This document shows positions 1-12,791 of a stretch of 64,000 bases of DNA, in pieces. How positions within the stretch are numbered: the first letter of the stretch is position 1; each line of letters opens with the position of its first letter. Under the pieces are notes generated by a model. The model worked only from the letters and a program-made list of their open reading frames with translations, did not search any database and had not been told where the DNA came from. The DNA lies in assembly GCA_025084515.1 (NCBI GenBank), contig JAJAGP010000282.1:310001-374000 (forward strand), read 5' to 3'. A program made the position numbers and the translations under genes. Source of the DNA: Ancistrus triradiatus (lineage: Eukaryota; Chordata; Actinopteri; Siluriformes; Loricariidae).

Positions 1-761
1 GGATGCTGAGGACTTCATTCCATGGTCACTCAGAAATATAAGAAAACACAAAAAGCCATACATCACCGAAGGAGTGAAGGGACAAATGTAACGGCTGCTG
101 GAAAGAGACTATAGCTCAATACAACCTCGTCCTGTGGAAATTGTATTACTGCCTGGATGCAACAGTTCATTACTGAGCAGACATGTAATATTAAATCACA
201 GATGTCCACCCAATAAACTAATCCAATCCGAAAAGGCCTCTGAATCAAATATCAGTCATCTTAAGTAAGCTTATCAAATTTGAACTACAAACAGAAATTG
301 ATATAAAATATTAAAAGATACCATATGGAAGTGAAGCTAAACAATAACTAGCTAGCATATTCTTTACCACCAATATCAAAGCTGATTATTCTTGGTTAAA
401 AGAGGAACCCAAATTTCAATGCAATTGAGTTTAGCAGCCCTACATAAATCTATTTTCAGTGAAGTTAGAGGGACTGTATTGGATTGCTTTTGGTGGACAA
501 AAATATCAAGAGTAGGAAATTCATTTTGCTGCAGGTCTCTCTACAAGTCTAGATATGTAGCACTGTGAACAACGATAAAGGTGTTTTCTGAGTGCAGCAG
601 ACAAGTGACTCAAATTCAGTTACGATTGCTGGGCTGTTTTTGTCAGATCTTAGTCTGAGGAGAAATAGATCTTGACTCAGAATCATGAAGAAACACCTGT
701 ACACAAAGACAAAACATACACTTACAGAATCCTGTTCAAAACACTAAACTAATACTGAAAA
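1..761. other. No gene recognised
   Basis: AT-rich sequence with only short, unconvincing open frames. I see no repeat family that I can name. Confidence 0.5.
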
Positions 762-963
762 CATTTACATTTACATTTACAGCATTTAGCAGACGCCCTT
801 ATCCAGAGCGACTTACAATTGGTACAATCTTACAATCCAAGCAATTGTGGGTTAAGGGCCTTGCTCAAGGGCCCAACAGTGGCAGCTTGGCAGAGGTGGG
901 ATTTGAACCCTGGACCTTTTGGTCCATAGTCCTGTACCTTAACCACTAGGCTACCACAGTCCC
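762..963 (-). mobile_element. tRNA-derived SINE (V-SINE-like), full length
   Basis: Read on the minus strand: an A-box-like TAGCCTAGTGGTTAAG, a B-box-like GGTTCAAATCCCA, a central block CCACTGTTGGGCCCTTGAGC, and the tail TCTGCTAAATGCTGTAAATG. About 20 copies or fragments of this family occur in the window. The V-SINE label is inferred from layout. Confidence 0.8.
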
Positions 964-1469
964 TTAAGAGGACTGTGACTTAAGAGGATGGTTTGTGGTT
1001 TGGAAAGGGGTTTAAGAAAATGCTAACGTCTATCACCCTGTAATAGGCCCCAGTACCATGATACCAGCTCCAGAACATCCAAAATACATCTCCAACCAAC
1101 AAATAATACTCTTGGGTCTAAACACTAACTGGAAACCCATATACCATGACTGGGGTTGCTGCTTTAATGACTTGTTTGTAATATCTTCACACCAAGTCCA
1201 ACTTTGACATGCAAACTTTCTGGTGCTACTGCTTCATCTGTGGTTACCTGAAGGGGCGGGACTTTGCATACCAGTAATGTAGATCCACAACGGATCTATG
1301 CAAATTGTAGCCTTGTGTAAGCAGCGCCCAGAGTTTCATTGTCCACCATCCAGACACAGGTGGCACCTTCACTACACACCCCTGTATCTGCTCAGTCCAT
1401 TTCCAGGCACTTAGCAGAAGCAAATTTGTTGTCATGGCACCCAATACGTGTCCTGCAATTGACAGCCAG

Positions 1470-1985
1470 CCACCTTCAGCTTCGTTTGCAGTGATGTTGT
1501 GAACAAGAAACTTAGACTTCTACAGACTGGAATCATATAGTGATGAATCCAGGTTCTGTTTGGGATCCGACGATGGTCGGGTTCGAGTATTGAGGCCTTG
1601 TGATGTGCGCTTCAATCTTGGATTTTCTGTGGAGCAACAAAGTGCCCCACCTGCTGGCATGACGATCTGGGGAGCCATAGCATACGACAGCCAATCACCC
1701 CCAGTAATAATAAGAGGGACACTAACGGCTCAGTGATATGTGCTGGACATCCTGCGGCCACATGTTGCCTCTCATGGCAGTGCTTCCAACTGGCATTTTT
1801 CAGCCGGATAATGCTCACCCAAGCACAGCAAGGGTTTCCCAGGAATGTCTCTGCCAGACTGCAAAACTTCCTTGGCCTGCCCAGTCACCAGATTTATCAC
1901 CAATAGAGCATTTATATGACCAACTCAGGCATCAGCTACCGTCACAGCTGCAACATCTGTACAATTTTCCCCAATAAATATATTA
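1470..1985 (+). mobile_element. Tc1-type transposase relic
   Basis: Plus-strand frames contain the transposase stretches YSDESRFCLGSDDGRVRV and, after a stop, WPAQSPDLSPIEHLYDQL. Several stops and frameshifts break the ORF. No terminal inverted repeats are evident, so the borders are approximate. A related copy lies at 15641-16490. Confidence 0.75.
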
Positions 1986-2554
1986 AGGTTGATTGTGGAA
2001 AATTGTCTACTGTAAAATTGTATACGTTTATATTTACTGTATATATACAAAAATGTATATTGTATACATGTACATATATATTACATATACTGTCTAACCT
2101 CGCCTCCCTTTTTAGCTCACCTCATCCCTCGTCACCTATGACGGCAGAACAGATTTCCCTCCATGCACTTTACCAGACACATTACCTCACCATTCTTGAA
2201 TTGTGACAAATGTCTTGCCAGCAATTAAATTATACCTCCTTAAGCTGCCAAGTTTTCAGACCAGTCGGTAGGTGTCACTTTAACCATACTGACAGGGACG
2301 CTTTCCCTGCTGTCTCCTCAGCTGGTAACTCGCTCAGCTGATGCCTCGTGTTAAGCTCATCGTCAGTCTTTTAGTTTGCCTAAAGCATACGAAGCGCGAT
2401 TGACACACTGATGTGCTGTTTTGAACAATCAGAACTTGATGATGTAGTCATTTTTTACTGCTATATTGCTGACCAAGGCCATGCTAAACAATGTTCCTGC
2501 CTCATCTTGGCCAAACCTATCTCACAAACTGCAACTGCCTAGCGTGACCATATA

Positions 2555-2625
<71 letters not shown>

Positions 2626-3315
2626 TCTAGCATGACTACATAACACTATAAAAACCATTCTTGTGTTCTGCATCATTGTCTATCCAAAAGCCATAGACCG
2701 ATTAAGTCCCAGCTCGCATTCTGCAGTTTTTAATAATAAATCATCAGTGCTATTTCTTGTCAGGGGGACTGCAGTTAAAAGCTGTGCATTGCTGGGCAAC
2801 AACTGTATCATATCACATTCATCTTTTAGCAGTCTGAAAGGTCCAAAAAAATTCAAAGGAGTTTACCCTTTTCACCAAATGTAGCTGAGTCAAGCTAATA
2901 AGACAAAGCTATACTAATTTAGCACTGTGAAAACCACATGGCTCAAACTCAGAACAGGCAACTCTTCTCACACTTTTTAAGTCACACTTATATAAGCTGT
3001 TACATAACTAAAGGCAGTACTAGCAGCAATCTGGAGCCAGAATCACGTACTTCCTCAGCACACATTAGTTACGATTTAAGAGCTATGTGTTACAATTTAA
3101 TTAATACCGCCAAGTTATTAATTAATAATGGGTAATCCTTTAAGTAATTGCTTCAATAGAAGAATTCTATCCATGTAAACTTCTTTAGCTGACTACATTT
3201 CCAATCAGAATGAAACCGTTTCGGCACGTCTTATCACTGAGACAGCGACGCAAAGACTGAGGGGGTGTGTGAAATCCCACACCCATAGACTGATATGATA
3301 AGCATATACATAATA
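1986..3315. other. No gene recognised
   Basis: Apart from the microsatellite at 2550-2625 nothing is identifiable. Short frames here have no protein-like features. Confidence 0.5.
2550..2625. repeat. Compound microsatellite (TG)n(TA)n(GATA)n
   Basis: Uninterrupted TG, then TA, then about eight GATA units. Confidence 0.9.
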
Positions 3316-3830
3316 TAATAATGCACTGCCTGACCAAAAAAAAAGGGTCTCACACTAATATTTCGTTGGACCACCTTTAGCTTTGACTACGACACACAGT
3401 CCCCATGGCATCATTTCCACACAATATCCAGAGTTGGATTCATTTTTCCCCAAGATCTTGTACTGATGATGGGAGACTTGGACCACCGCACAAAGTCTTC
3501 TCCAGCACATCCCAAAGATTCTCAATGGGTTCAGGTCTGGACTCTGTGGTGGCCAATCCATGTGTGAAAATGACATCTCATGCTCCCTGTACCACTCTTT
3601 CACAATTTGACCCTACTGAAACAGATGAACATCTTTTCCACGACCACAGGATGGGTCTTTTGACATGGTTGTTGAACAAATGAGAAGCTACTCACTGCAT
3701 CAGTTAGGGTTAAAGAACTTGCTGCCAGCTGAAACATAACCACCAATGCAGATGGGAGACTCTTTTTTTAACTATTTAACTATTTGCTTAGTTAAATCCA
3801 GGTGTTTTTTCTTGTCCAGGCAGTGTATAA
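3316..3830 (-). mobile_element. Internally deleted Tc1-type element
   Basis: Inverted ends read TGCACTGCCTGACCAAAAAA on the left and the complement of CTTGTCCAGGCAGTGTAT on the right. Between them only the C-terminal part of a minus-strand transposase survives (WPPQSPDLNPL, then VVVKAKGGPTKY at its end). About 515 bp, non-autonomous. Confidence 0.75.
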
Positions 3831-5742
3831 CAATAAAACAATACAACATAATAATATGGCTATGATCGAACCCTAATTCTTCTTCTTCTGTTTTGGGTTT
3901 TGTGGTGACTGGCATACCATGTTGGTGCATTATCGCCACTGACTGGATTGTATTATATGCATCATGTTTTTTAGATCGCACCATTGAGTGTTTTATTTAG
4001 GGGGCCCATGTACGAAATCAAAATTTTTGTTCGAATTTGGGGGCACAAAAAAATTTCACGGACTAATTGATATCTGAATTGTTCAACTGAAGAGCCGTGC
4101 AAATTCCAAGATTCCACTGTATGTGCTTATCTTTTAGTGCACATATAAATGTAAATTCTTATCAGATTGTTGAGTTTTTAGTTGCAATCTGCAATCGGAA
4201 TGATTCCCTACACATTGATGAAAAGTGCTACTGTCAAAATTACAGCTAAAAATGTTTGTTGATGAAGAAATTCCAGACTTGGTCATCAGTACCAAAAAAG
4301 AAGACTGAAAATCCACACCAAAAACGGGTGGTCAGCATGAATATTGAAACGATCAAGACTGTACACAAAGCTCATGTATATTAAACAAAGACCGGATTAC
4401 AGATGCGTAGGATGCACCTCCATGGGTCACCTTTGCCAAGAGGCAAGGTTGAGAATCACTGCTATGGTTCACTGTGCATTCTGCAAAGTGCATAAAATTT
4501 GCATTCTGATTTGGAGCAGAGTCATCAGATATAAAGGGTCATTAGATATAAGGTCTTATGTCTCAAAATCAGTGATAGGCACAAGGGGATCAACCATGGG
4601 CGCCCCAACAGTGACCCCTGTCAGCTCTGTGATGGACTGACATCTTCACCCAGCACCACCAAGTTCACCATCAGGGAGCGAATACTTGGAATACTGCCCT
4701 CTCTTTTGGTCTAGTCTGCACAATACTAAACCAGCAGTCAAGAGGAACTGCTCAAAATACTTGTTTGTCACAATGACTAACAATGAATGCCACTCCAGTG
4801 TGTGCAAACCTGCACTAGTTTTTCATTTTGTGCCCTATGTGGTGAAAAGTAATCTCTTCTAATTAGAGATCTCTGTTATTTCAGCCACACGGTTCATAAT
4901 AAGAAGCAGACATGAAATCTCCATAGACATTACAGTGGCAGGAGAAGGTGTTGCACATAACACGTCAATTAAGCTTGGTGTGATATTAATAGTTTATTAA
5001 AACTCGATTACTACAATCCAAATTCAGTTATAAGCACCACATGTGCCTTACAACACAGCATGCATTTTTAATTACCACACTGCCACACAACAGCCAACCT
5101 TCTAATATTGTGGAATTATTTATAATGATAGCCATATTAAACTCAGTAACTTTCGTTGTTAAACAGTTGTTACATTTTTGTCTGCAGCCAGTCCACTGGG
5201 GGAATGGGCTTACGATTGGAGTGGGTATTGGAATAGACTTCACAATAAAATATGCATAACGATACATGGGTCATATTGCAATATTCCATACAGTTCACTG
5301 AAAATATGAAAACAGCTGAAATACATGTTATGGTGTATTATCTGAGTCGTCTTAATATATCACATCAGATTGATAATTCACCGGGCAAATTGAGTCAAAC
5401 CACTGTACTGCGACATCTACAGGAGTGGAGATTGTAGTTTACAATCCATTTAAAAGTGTTTTTTCTTCCTTCAAAAAAAATCTATATTTTGAGCTGAAAA
5501 TCGATGTAGTATATCACGAAAATAAATATCATAATACATGCTGTATCGATTTTTTAGCACAACCCTACTTATGATGTCTTTACAGTGTTGCTGCTCTGCT
5601 GGTAAAGAAGCTAATGCCAGTTTGACAGAATAGACTCTTTCCTTCTGTCTCATAAATTTATATGACAAATTCTAATTTCCAGTTCCAATTCTCACACACA
5701 TTCCAATGACATTCATTAAGAGAGTATTGGACCAGCCTTGGT
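3831..5742. other. No gene recognised
   Basis: AT-rich; a possible hAT-like scrap near 5490-5565 (ATCGATTTTTTAGCACAACC) is too short to call. Confidence 0.45.
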
Positions 5743-6157
5743 ATGGCTTTTCTTAGAGACAGTGCACTGACAAAGAGACAGGAAGCAGAGCTGGAGGTGG
5801 CAGAACTTAAAATGTTGAGGTCTCTTAGGACGTGTAGGGTGGACAGGATTAGGAATGAGATCATCAGAGGGACAGCACAGGTTGGAAAATTGGGAGACAA
5901 AATTCGAGAGGGAAGACTGAGATGGTTTGGACATGTGCAGAGGAGGGATAGTGGATATATTGGTAGGAGGATGTTGGCGATGGAGCTGCCAGGCAAGAGA
6001 CGGAGAGGAAGACCAAAGAGGAGTTATTTGGTTGCGGTAAATGAAGATATGCAGGGAGTTGGGGTGAGAGTAGAGGATGTGGAGGACAGGGTGAGGTGGA
6101 AACGTTTAACTCGCTGTGGTGACCCCTGAAGAAGAAGAAGAAGAAGAAGAAGAAGAT
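5743..6157 (+). mobile_element. 3' end of a non-LTR retrotransposon (RTE-like) with GAA-repeat tail
   Basis: An ORF of 128 codons (5743-6129) carries the typical C-terminal signature of fish endonuclease/reverse-transcriptase elements: LRWFGHVQRRD, then RRRGRPKRS and WKRLTRCGDP at the end. It is followed directly by a (GAA)n tail, the expected 3' end of such an element. The 5' part with the catalytic domains is missing (5' truncation). Confidence 0.8.
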
Positions 6158-6267
6158 TCCAATAACATTCATTAGGTCAAATGGTGCCTATATGTGTCCC
6201 ATTGTAAGAGTGAGTTAGACTGAAGTGGTGCGCTGTCTAGTCTTGGTTTCTGTCTTATCACATTTTA

Positions 6268-6410
6268 CGTTTTATGTCATTTATTAGACACCCTTATCCA
6301 GAGCGACTTACAACTAATACAATCTTACAATCCAAGCAATTGTGGGTTAAGGGTCTTGCAGAAGGACCCAGCAGTGGCAATATCTTAACCACACTAGGCT
6401 ACCACAGTCC
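6268..6410 (-). mobile_element. tRNA-derived SINE, internally deleted
   Basis: Tail and central block are present; most of the B-box region is missing. Confidence 0.7.
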
Positions 6411-6866
6411 TCTATCACCTTAGGGACAGTTAGGGACCCTGAATTGGATTAAGCAGGTACGGAAAGTGAGTGAGTTAGCGAGTGAGTAAGTGAAATATCT
6501 GGTGCACTGCCTGCACTGTGCACTATTATTTATTCTCATTCATCTTCCGCTCTTAAAGTACAGAGTGAAGTCCCTCAGCACAGACCTCACACAACATTAA
6601 CAACCACTGCTTCTTCGCATCCTTTCAGTTGAAACCAAAATATTGCCATATTGACACTTCACCATCCCACTTATCCTCCGTTGTGATGTTCTGTTGTATA
6701 ATGTGTAAATTAAGTCCAACCTTTTGCACTGAATACTATAATGAAATAAGACATAATACAGTAATAATAAAAAACAAGACACTTTATATTATGACACATA
6801 TTATCATATGATTCAATAACATCAATAATCAGCCCAAGCCTCAGTATGACGCTTTCATCCCACCAA

Positions 6867-7052
6867 ACATTTACATTTACAGCATTTAGCAGACGCCCTT
6901 ATCCAGAGCAACTTACAATTGATACAGTCTTTCAACCCAAGCAATTGTGGGTTAAGGGTCTTGCTCAAGGACCCAACAGTGGCAGCTTGGCAGAGGTGGG
7001 ATTTGAACCCTTGACCTTCTAGTCCAGAGTCCAGTACCTTAACCACTAGGCT
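6867..7052 (-). mobile_element. tRNA-derived SINE
   Basis: Nearly complete copy; the A-box end is cut at CTAGGCT. Confidence 0.8.
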
Positions 7053-7297
7053 GTTTTCCCTAGCATGTGATGTAAGGAGGACGTTACATTTTGGCCTAAC
7101 CCAGGTAGATCCATACAGATATAACAGACATAACATAAGCTGAACGTTCTACTTGTAACATAGTTTAGACTAGCATTTTAAAGCTTGTAAGAAATTAAAC
7201 AAAATGATGATGGCTAGTGAATGTAAATATTCTGTTAGTTTTGGTAATGGTTCTAATGTTCACTGGTCAAACAAGGATGTACATGGGATGTCTAAAT

Positions 7298-7683
7298 TAG
7301 TGATGGGTCAATCCACATTTTTTCAGGTCAGATCAGATTCCAGTGCACACCTGCCGATACAGATTCCGATACAGGAGTTTTTTGGGGTTTTTTTTTACTT
7401 CAATATTATGATTATTATTATTGTTGGTATTGTGTTTAAGGTTACAACATGCTGTTGTGCTTTTCGGTACTTCCAGACTAAAAAATCTCCACATGACATT
7501 TTAGTTAAACCAACAACTAATACTATTTGCTGACTCAGTTCAGTTGCAGACTGAAATTGCCGCATGCTCATGGTAAGATGTGGAATGGATTATGGATCGG
7601 TAAGTGGATCGGCCTTATCCATGAGTGAATGACGTCAATATTGGACCCGATACCAATACAGGATCGGATGAGACTCCTCTCTA
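7298..7683. mobile_element. hAT-type miniature element with 8-bp target duplication
   Basis: Ends read TAGTGATGGGTC and, inverted, TAGAGAGGAGTC (9 of 12 matching). Flanks GTCTAAAT (7290-7297) and GTGTAAAT (7684-7691) match at 7 of 8 positions, as expected for an old hAT target duplication. No transposase is present. Confidence 0.6.
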
Positions 7684-9101
7684 GTGTAAATTAGATCAAT
7701 AAATAGACCTTTTCACAAAAGCATGGTTTAAGATAAACAGTAGGGAAAATACATATTGCTGATACGCCAATAAACACAGCATTTATGGCCTTTTCAGACG
7801 TGGTCAGTGGATGGAATGAGTGGTAGTGGTTTGTTGAAAAATGGAACACAGATCAGCCAATGGCAAATAGCAATGCGAAATCATGGGCAAACAGATATAG
7901 AGGACAGGCGACCAGAACAGCAAACAACAGACCTTTTCAAAGTTTACAAACAAAGATGACATCATGACATCAGCAGTGAGATCATCTTGGAAATGTAAGT
8001 GCTGTTTACTGCCATTCATTCCTAATGTTTATCCTTCTTTTTGGTCCATTTACCCAATTAACAAACATAAGAGCATCAGTATATTGTGTGAATGTGGGAT
8101 TTAGAAAACATTCTGTAATACTCCTCATTTCATACTGTCATGGTTTCAAGGTTTTTACACATTAACAACACAATTGCTAGAGTCCTATGAGGTACAAACC
8201 ACATGACTGTAACAGTGAGACACAGTCTAAGTGTGTATTCCTTCCAACTTGGCAATCAAGATCACAGATGTATACGAGCAAACTAACCTTATTCATTCTG
8301 TAATACCTACAGAATAGAACACTGGGATGGTGATGCACTGAAATGGCCTTTCAGTCCAAAAGCCAGAAGTATTTAAACATTTAATCTTTATACTAAAGAG
8401 AAGCTGCACATGTACAAGTCACTTAATGCTCATACCCATTTACAACCAGCAAAAGTAGGCAAAATTAGGCATTTCCCCATATGTTTGGTTTTCTCTCTTC
8501 TATTTCTAAAAAATAATTCTAAATGAACTTTTAAAAGTATATTTTTATTTTGAAGAGGCAATAGAACCAATCAACTATAGCTATTCATGGACGTTTGTTT
8601 CTTTAGAAAATGTATAAAAAGAAACGCGACTATGCAGCAAATGTTCAATATAAAACTTTACCAAGATTAACTTATCTTGTTTAAAATGTTAAATAAAATA
8701 ATGTAAGAAAAAGGTAAGAAAAGACTTTACTGATCCTGAATGAATCTAGAAATAAAAAGGAATATCTAGAAGTAAATTTACACTTAACGTATAAAGCAAA
8801 ACAGAGACAAACTTTAACTTCATATTTGTGCTTAATTTGACATTTGTTCTTTAATAAGTCAAACTATGTATTCTGGGAAATAAAATTCATAGATTCAAAA
8901 TAAACATGACATTTTCCTTTGTATTCTTACAATATAATAACCAACAAACAAAGAAAAGTCATTCGATATTTTCACTCTTGATGAAACACTTACAGCCTGT
9001 AGTATTAGGATTTTAAAAAACAGTAGCCTGTTTATTTAAATCCTAATCTACAGTTGTGTGACAAACTCCAATTTAAGTCAGATTAACAAGCGTTGATGTG
9101 A
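7684..9101. other. No gene recognised
   Basis: AT-rich, without recognisable repeats or coding signal. Confidence 0.5.
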
Positions 9102-9103
9102 TA

Positions 9104-9591
9104 CAGTGGTGCTTGAAAGTTTGTGAACCCTTTAGAATTTTCTAGATTTCTGCATAAATATGACCTAAAACGTCATCAGATTTTCACACAAGTCCTAAAA
9201 GTAGATAAAGAGAACCCAGTTCTGTTTGTTTTATTCTGTATGCTGATTTTGACATCTCAATTAAAAAAAACAAAAAAAAAAACAAAAACAGAACCCAGTT
9301 AAACAAATCAGAGAAAAAATATTATACTTGGTCATTTATTTATTGAGGAAAATTATCCAATATTACATATTAGTGAGTGGCAAAAGTATGTGAACCTTTG
9401 CTTTCAGTATCTGGTGTGACCCCCCAAGCCCCCTCAATAAATAAATGACCAAGTATAATATTTTTGTCTCATTTGTTTAACTGGGTTCTCTTTATCCACT
9501 TTTAGGACTTGTGTGAAAATCTGATGATGTTTTAGGTCAAATTTATGCAGAAAGTTATTCTAAAGGGTTCACAAACTTTCAAGCACCACTG
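9104..9591. mobile_element. Tc1-type MITE with long inverted repeats, carrying a nested insertion
   Basis: Both ends begin CAGTGGTGCTTGAAAGTTTG and are flanked by TA (9102-9103, 9592-9593). The arms are almost all of the element, with no transposase. They belong to the same family as the element at 32493-34047 and the fragments at 42888 and 46246. The left arm is interrupted at 9222-9289 by an A-tailed insert. Confidence 0.85.
9222..9289 (+). mobile_element. Tiny retro-insertion with A-rich tail and 11-bp target duplication
   Basis: A 68-bp insert splits the left arm of the Tc1 MITE. It is flanked by perfect copies of AGAACCCAGTT (9211-9221, 9290-9300). About 40 nt of unique sequence is followed by an A-rich run. 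This is the signature of LINE-machinery (target-primed) integration of a short transcript fragment. The source RNA is not identified. Confidence 0.75.
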
Positions 9592-10301
9592 TATGAAATA
9601 ATGAGAGTAGACTTATTTATTTTTATATTGAAACCTATATATCTTAAATTTGACACAAGACACAAACACTCTTTTTTTTATTTATATTGTCTATGTAAAT
9701 CTGAATTTAAGTCATTTTTGGGATGCCACTCACAAGGATGTCTATAGCAGCAGCATCATGACTCACTTCAATTAGACTTTCAGATAAGAACTATTTACCA
9801 GAAAATGTTATACCGCTGCCACCTCAATGTGTTGCAACCCACCATTTGCTTCAAACTTTACACAGCTAGCAAGTTAGATACATAATGTTAGCTAGTCAAA
9901 AATGCTAGCTAATTAAGATACATCATATTTGCCAACCATCCGGATGTAACTTGTTAACAGAAGAGGAAGAATGTAACCTGAGTTTATACTAATACTAAAT
10001 CAGATATGCATGAGTTCAATGTTTCATATATGAACGTATTTTGGAGAAAATACATTAAAAATAACATCACAGTCATTAATTAGAGTAAGCTACTTTCCTT
10101 TCTCTACACACTTGTGTTACTTCTGTTGTAACACACACAGTTATGATGAACATTAATAGCTAACATTGATGATATGACTCATGGACGAGGCTCAAACCTG
10201 AGTCCCTGCGGAGGTGGGCTAACATATTAGACTGCAGCGCTGCTTGAGCATCCATAAATTAAAATGTTAGACCAAAACAATTCTTATCAAAAGCGAAATA
10301 C

Positions 10302-10475
10302 GGACTGTGGAAGCCTAGTGGTTAAGATACATTGTTCAAATCCCACCTCTGCCAAGCTGCCACTGTTGGGTCCTTGAGCAAGGCCCTTAACCCACAATTT
10401 CTTGGATTGTAGGATTGTATCAACTGTAAGTCGCTCTGGATAAGGGCATCTGCTAAATGCTGTAAATGGAAATGG
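10302..10475 (+). mobile_element. tRNA-derived SINE
   Basis: Plus-oriented copy lacking about 20 bp between the A and B boxes; tail intact. Confidence 0.75.
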
Positions 10476-10689
10476 ATTATATGTATAGCCAATAACGCTG
10501 AAGTGACATAAATAATATATATAAAAAAATATATAAATAAACAAATAAATGTACCTTCAAACCTCATTTTTACATTACATAAAGCCTAAAACCACTTATG
10601 ACACGGGGTCGGGAATACTTTCTTAAACTCTTGTCAGCCAACACAATTCATGGCTGCATCCTTAGGTGCAAGTTAAGGCCTTGTTATGC

Positions 10690-11275
10690 AAAGAAGTACA
10701 ACCACACTGTACAGTAGGGTCACCAAGATGCCAGTAGCAGCTCTCAGATAGGCAGTAGCACAGGGGAAGCTCATCTTTTGTGGTCTGATGAGGCTGAAAC
10801 TTATTCCAAGTAGTTTTGGGGGGGGGGGGAAATCATCCATCATGTTCTTGAGGGGACAAGGACTAGCCAAGCTGTTATCAGGTCCAAAAGGCAGCATCTG
10901 CCATGACATGAGTAACTTGAACATCTGTCAGGGCACCGTGAACGCAGAGAAATACGTACAAATGTTGGAACAACATATGCTCCCATCCAGACGCCGTCTT
11001 CTTCAGGCACATCCCTGCATTTGCCAGCAGGCCAACGCCAAAGTACATTCTGCCTGGATCATGTGCATGGCTGTATAAGCAGGAAGAGCACATGAGGCCT
11101 GCCTACAGTCCTGACCCGTCTCCAAAAAAGAATGTGTGGAGCGTTATGAGGCACAAAATATGGCAACAAAGGCCCTTAACAACTGCATAGCTGATAATCT
11201 GCATCATGGAAGAATGGGGCTAGATTCCACTTGCTAAACTGATGTTTGTAAAGCCCATACACTTAATATATGTTA
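10690..11275 (+). mobile_element. Tc1-type transposase relic
   Basis: Broken plus-strand frames contain GTVNAEKYVQMLEQHMLPS, NAKVHSAWIM and MRHKIWQQR, a typical Tc1 C-terminal order. There are multiple stops and frameshifts. Borders are approximate; sequence resembling the element's 3' end continues to about 11470. Confidence 0.6.
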
Positions 11276-11922
11276 TTATCAGAAAGGATACTGTTACACA
11301 ATGGAAAACACTGTCCCAGTTTCCTGGGGAATGTTGCAGTTATCAGATTTGAAATGAGTGTCAAATAATGAGTTTTAGTACAGGATAAACAGGATTTGCA
11401 AGTCAATGCCTTTTGTTTTTATTAGCCTAGCACTTTACTGCTCCAACGTTTTTGGAATTGGGGTAGTGTATTTGTTATTCTGTCATTACTTGGATATGTC
11501 ACTTTCAATATTACCATACCATATGGTGTAGTAAATATAGTATATTGATTTGCATTTAGTAATGTACAATATAAACAACACATTACAGGTATCAATATGT
11601 CAAAGACCCTTTAATTGCTAACTAGAAATCAACCCGTTCATAAACATTTGTACCAAATCCATACGGAAGAAATAATGTTCCAAATAAACATCTTTCCAGT
11701 GATTTAAAAAAGACATCATTTCACTGTTCACTTTCAACCACATCATAGAAAAGTTCTCACATAAATGTTTTTTCCAGCCACTAGAAAAAAAGGTTTTGTC
11801 TTTTGTCATTTCATTTCATTTTCATTTTCAACCGAACTGAAATTAAGTTTCAGCGAATGCTTTTTCAACGAACGACTGTACTGGGTGGGATATAGGACAA
11901 CATTCTGTCCTGCCTTCCTTAA

Positions 11923-12309
11923 ACAAAGTTTTTAAAAACATGGTTTGACATCTTTGATGACTTTAACTCTGATGGACTGACAGACGATGGACGTGATGAA
12001 CTGGAATGCCAACAGAACTCACTGCCCTACGTTTGCTCTAATGGACAGCCTTCTCAGAAGAGTAAAGGACGTTGTAGCAGCAAATGGGAAACAATTAAAT
12101 TCGACAATACTACTCATGTTTGTGTATGGTCTGTTGGGATGTCCACAAACTTTCTACTTTATAGTGTGGGTCCACCTCCTGTCTTGACCTCCTCACACCA
12201 TCTTGACATACCAAGCAGCCGTAATTCTTGCACAGCTGAACATGCACGAAGATTCACGCTGCCACTGATAATAATCTATGCAAATACATACTTGACTCTT
12301 GTGGGTTAA
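11923..12309 (+). other. Unexplained 128-codon open frame without ATG start
   Basis: One frame stays open from just after TAA at 11920-11922 to TAA at 12307-12309. It reads WFDIFDDFNSDGLTDDGRDE early on and contains several cysteines. It begins without an in-frame ATG, and I recognise no domain. It could be a decayed exon, a repeat-derived frame, or chance. It is listed because it is long for this AT-rich region and is not an obvious shadow of a transposase. Confidence 0.2.
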
Positions 12310-12432
12310 GAAAGCCTTGCTACGACTGTTTCAGTGTGCACTCTTGGATCACTTGCTGAATGAATGTCAGCTTGAAATGCAGACAGCATGCCAGCTCAAC
12401 TAATGTGACTACTTAGAGCTGAGATTTCAACC

Positions 12433-12433
<1 letters not shown>

Positions 12434-12513
<80 letters not shown>
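12434..12513. repeat. (AC)n microsatellite
   Basis: About 40 perfect AC units, long enough to be highly polymorphic. Confidence 0.95.
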
Positions 12514-12514
<1 letters not shown>

Positions 12515-12539
12515 ACTGTTACCAAAACACTGCATACAC

Positions 12540-12791
12540 GCCTAACCTTAACACAGCGGCTCTGATTTACAAGCACAGCGTTTACGTTCACAGTGTCCTC
12601 TACTCACCCGTTTGTTAAAATGCCACGTTTTGCATGCTGTGTCCGCTGACAGACTCCGTAAGAGAAGCGAATTGAGCAGTAGAGCAGCAGATCTCCCCCT
12701 CTCTCCTTCTCTCTCCTAGTCGCGCCTCCTCTCTGCCCCAAAGTCACAAACACGAGACTCTTCGTATTACAGACGCCATTGTACACTACGA
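12540..12791 (-). other. GC-richer stretch, possible non-coding first exon
   Basis: Less AT-rich than its surroundings, with pyrimidine-rich blocks. On the minus strand a strong donor-like site (CGGGTGAGTAG) lies near 12610. The 68-codon minus frame here has no recognisable domain. It could be a promoter and first exon of a minus-strand gene whose other exons I cannot find. Confidence 0.2.

Noticed and set aside
762..963. A- and B-box-like motifs suggesting a tRNA gene
   Set aside because: The same sequence recurs about 20 times with a central block and LINE-like tail and does not fold as a complete tRNA; these are SINEs.
5864..6172. 102-codon minus-strand ORF beginning with a phenylalanine run
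   Set aside because: Antisense of the LINE C-terminus; the Phe run is the reverse of its GAA tail.
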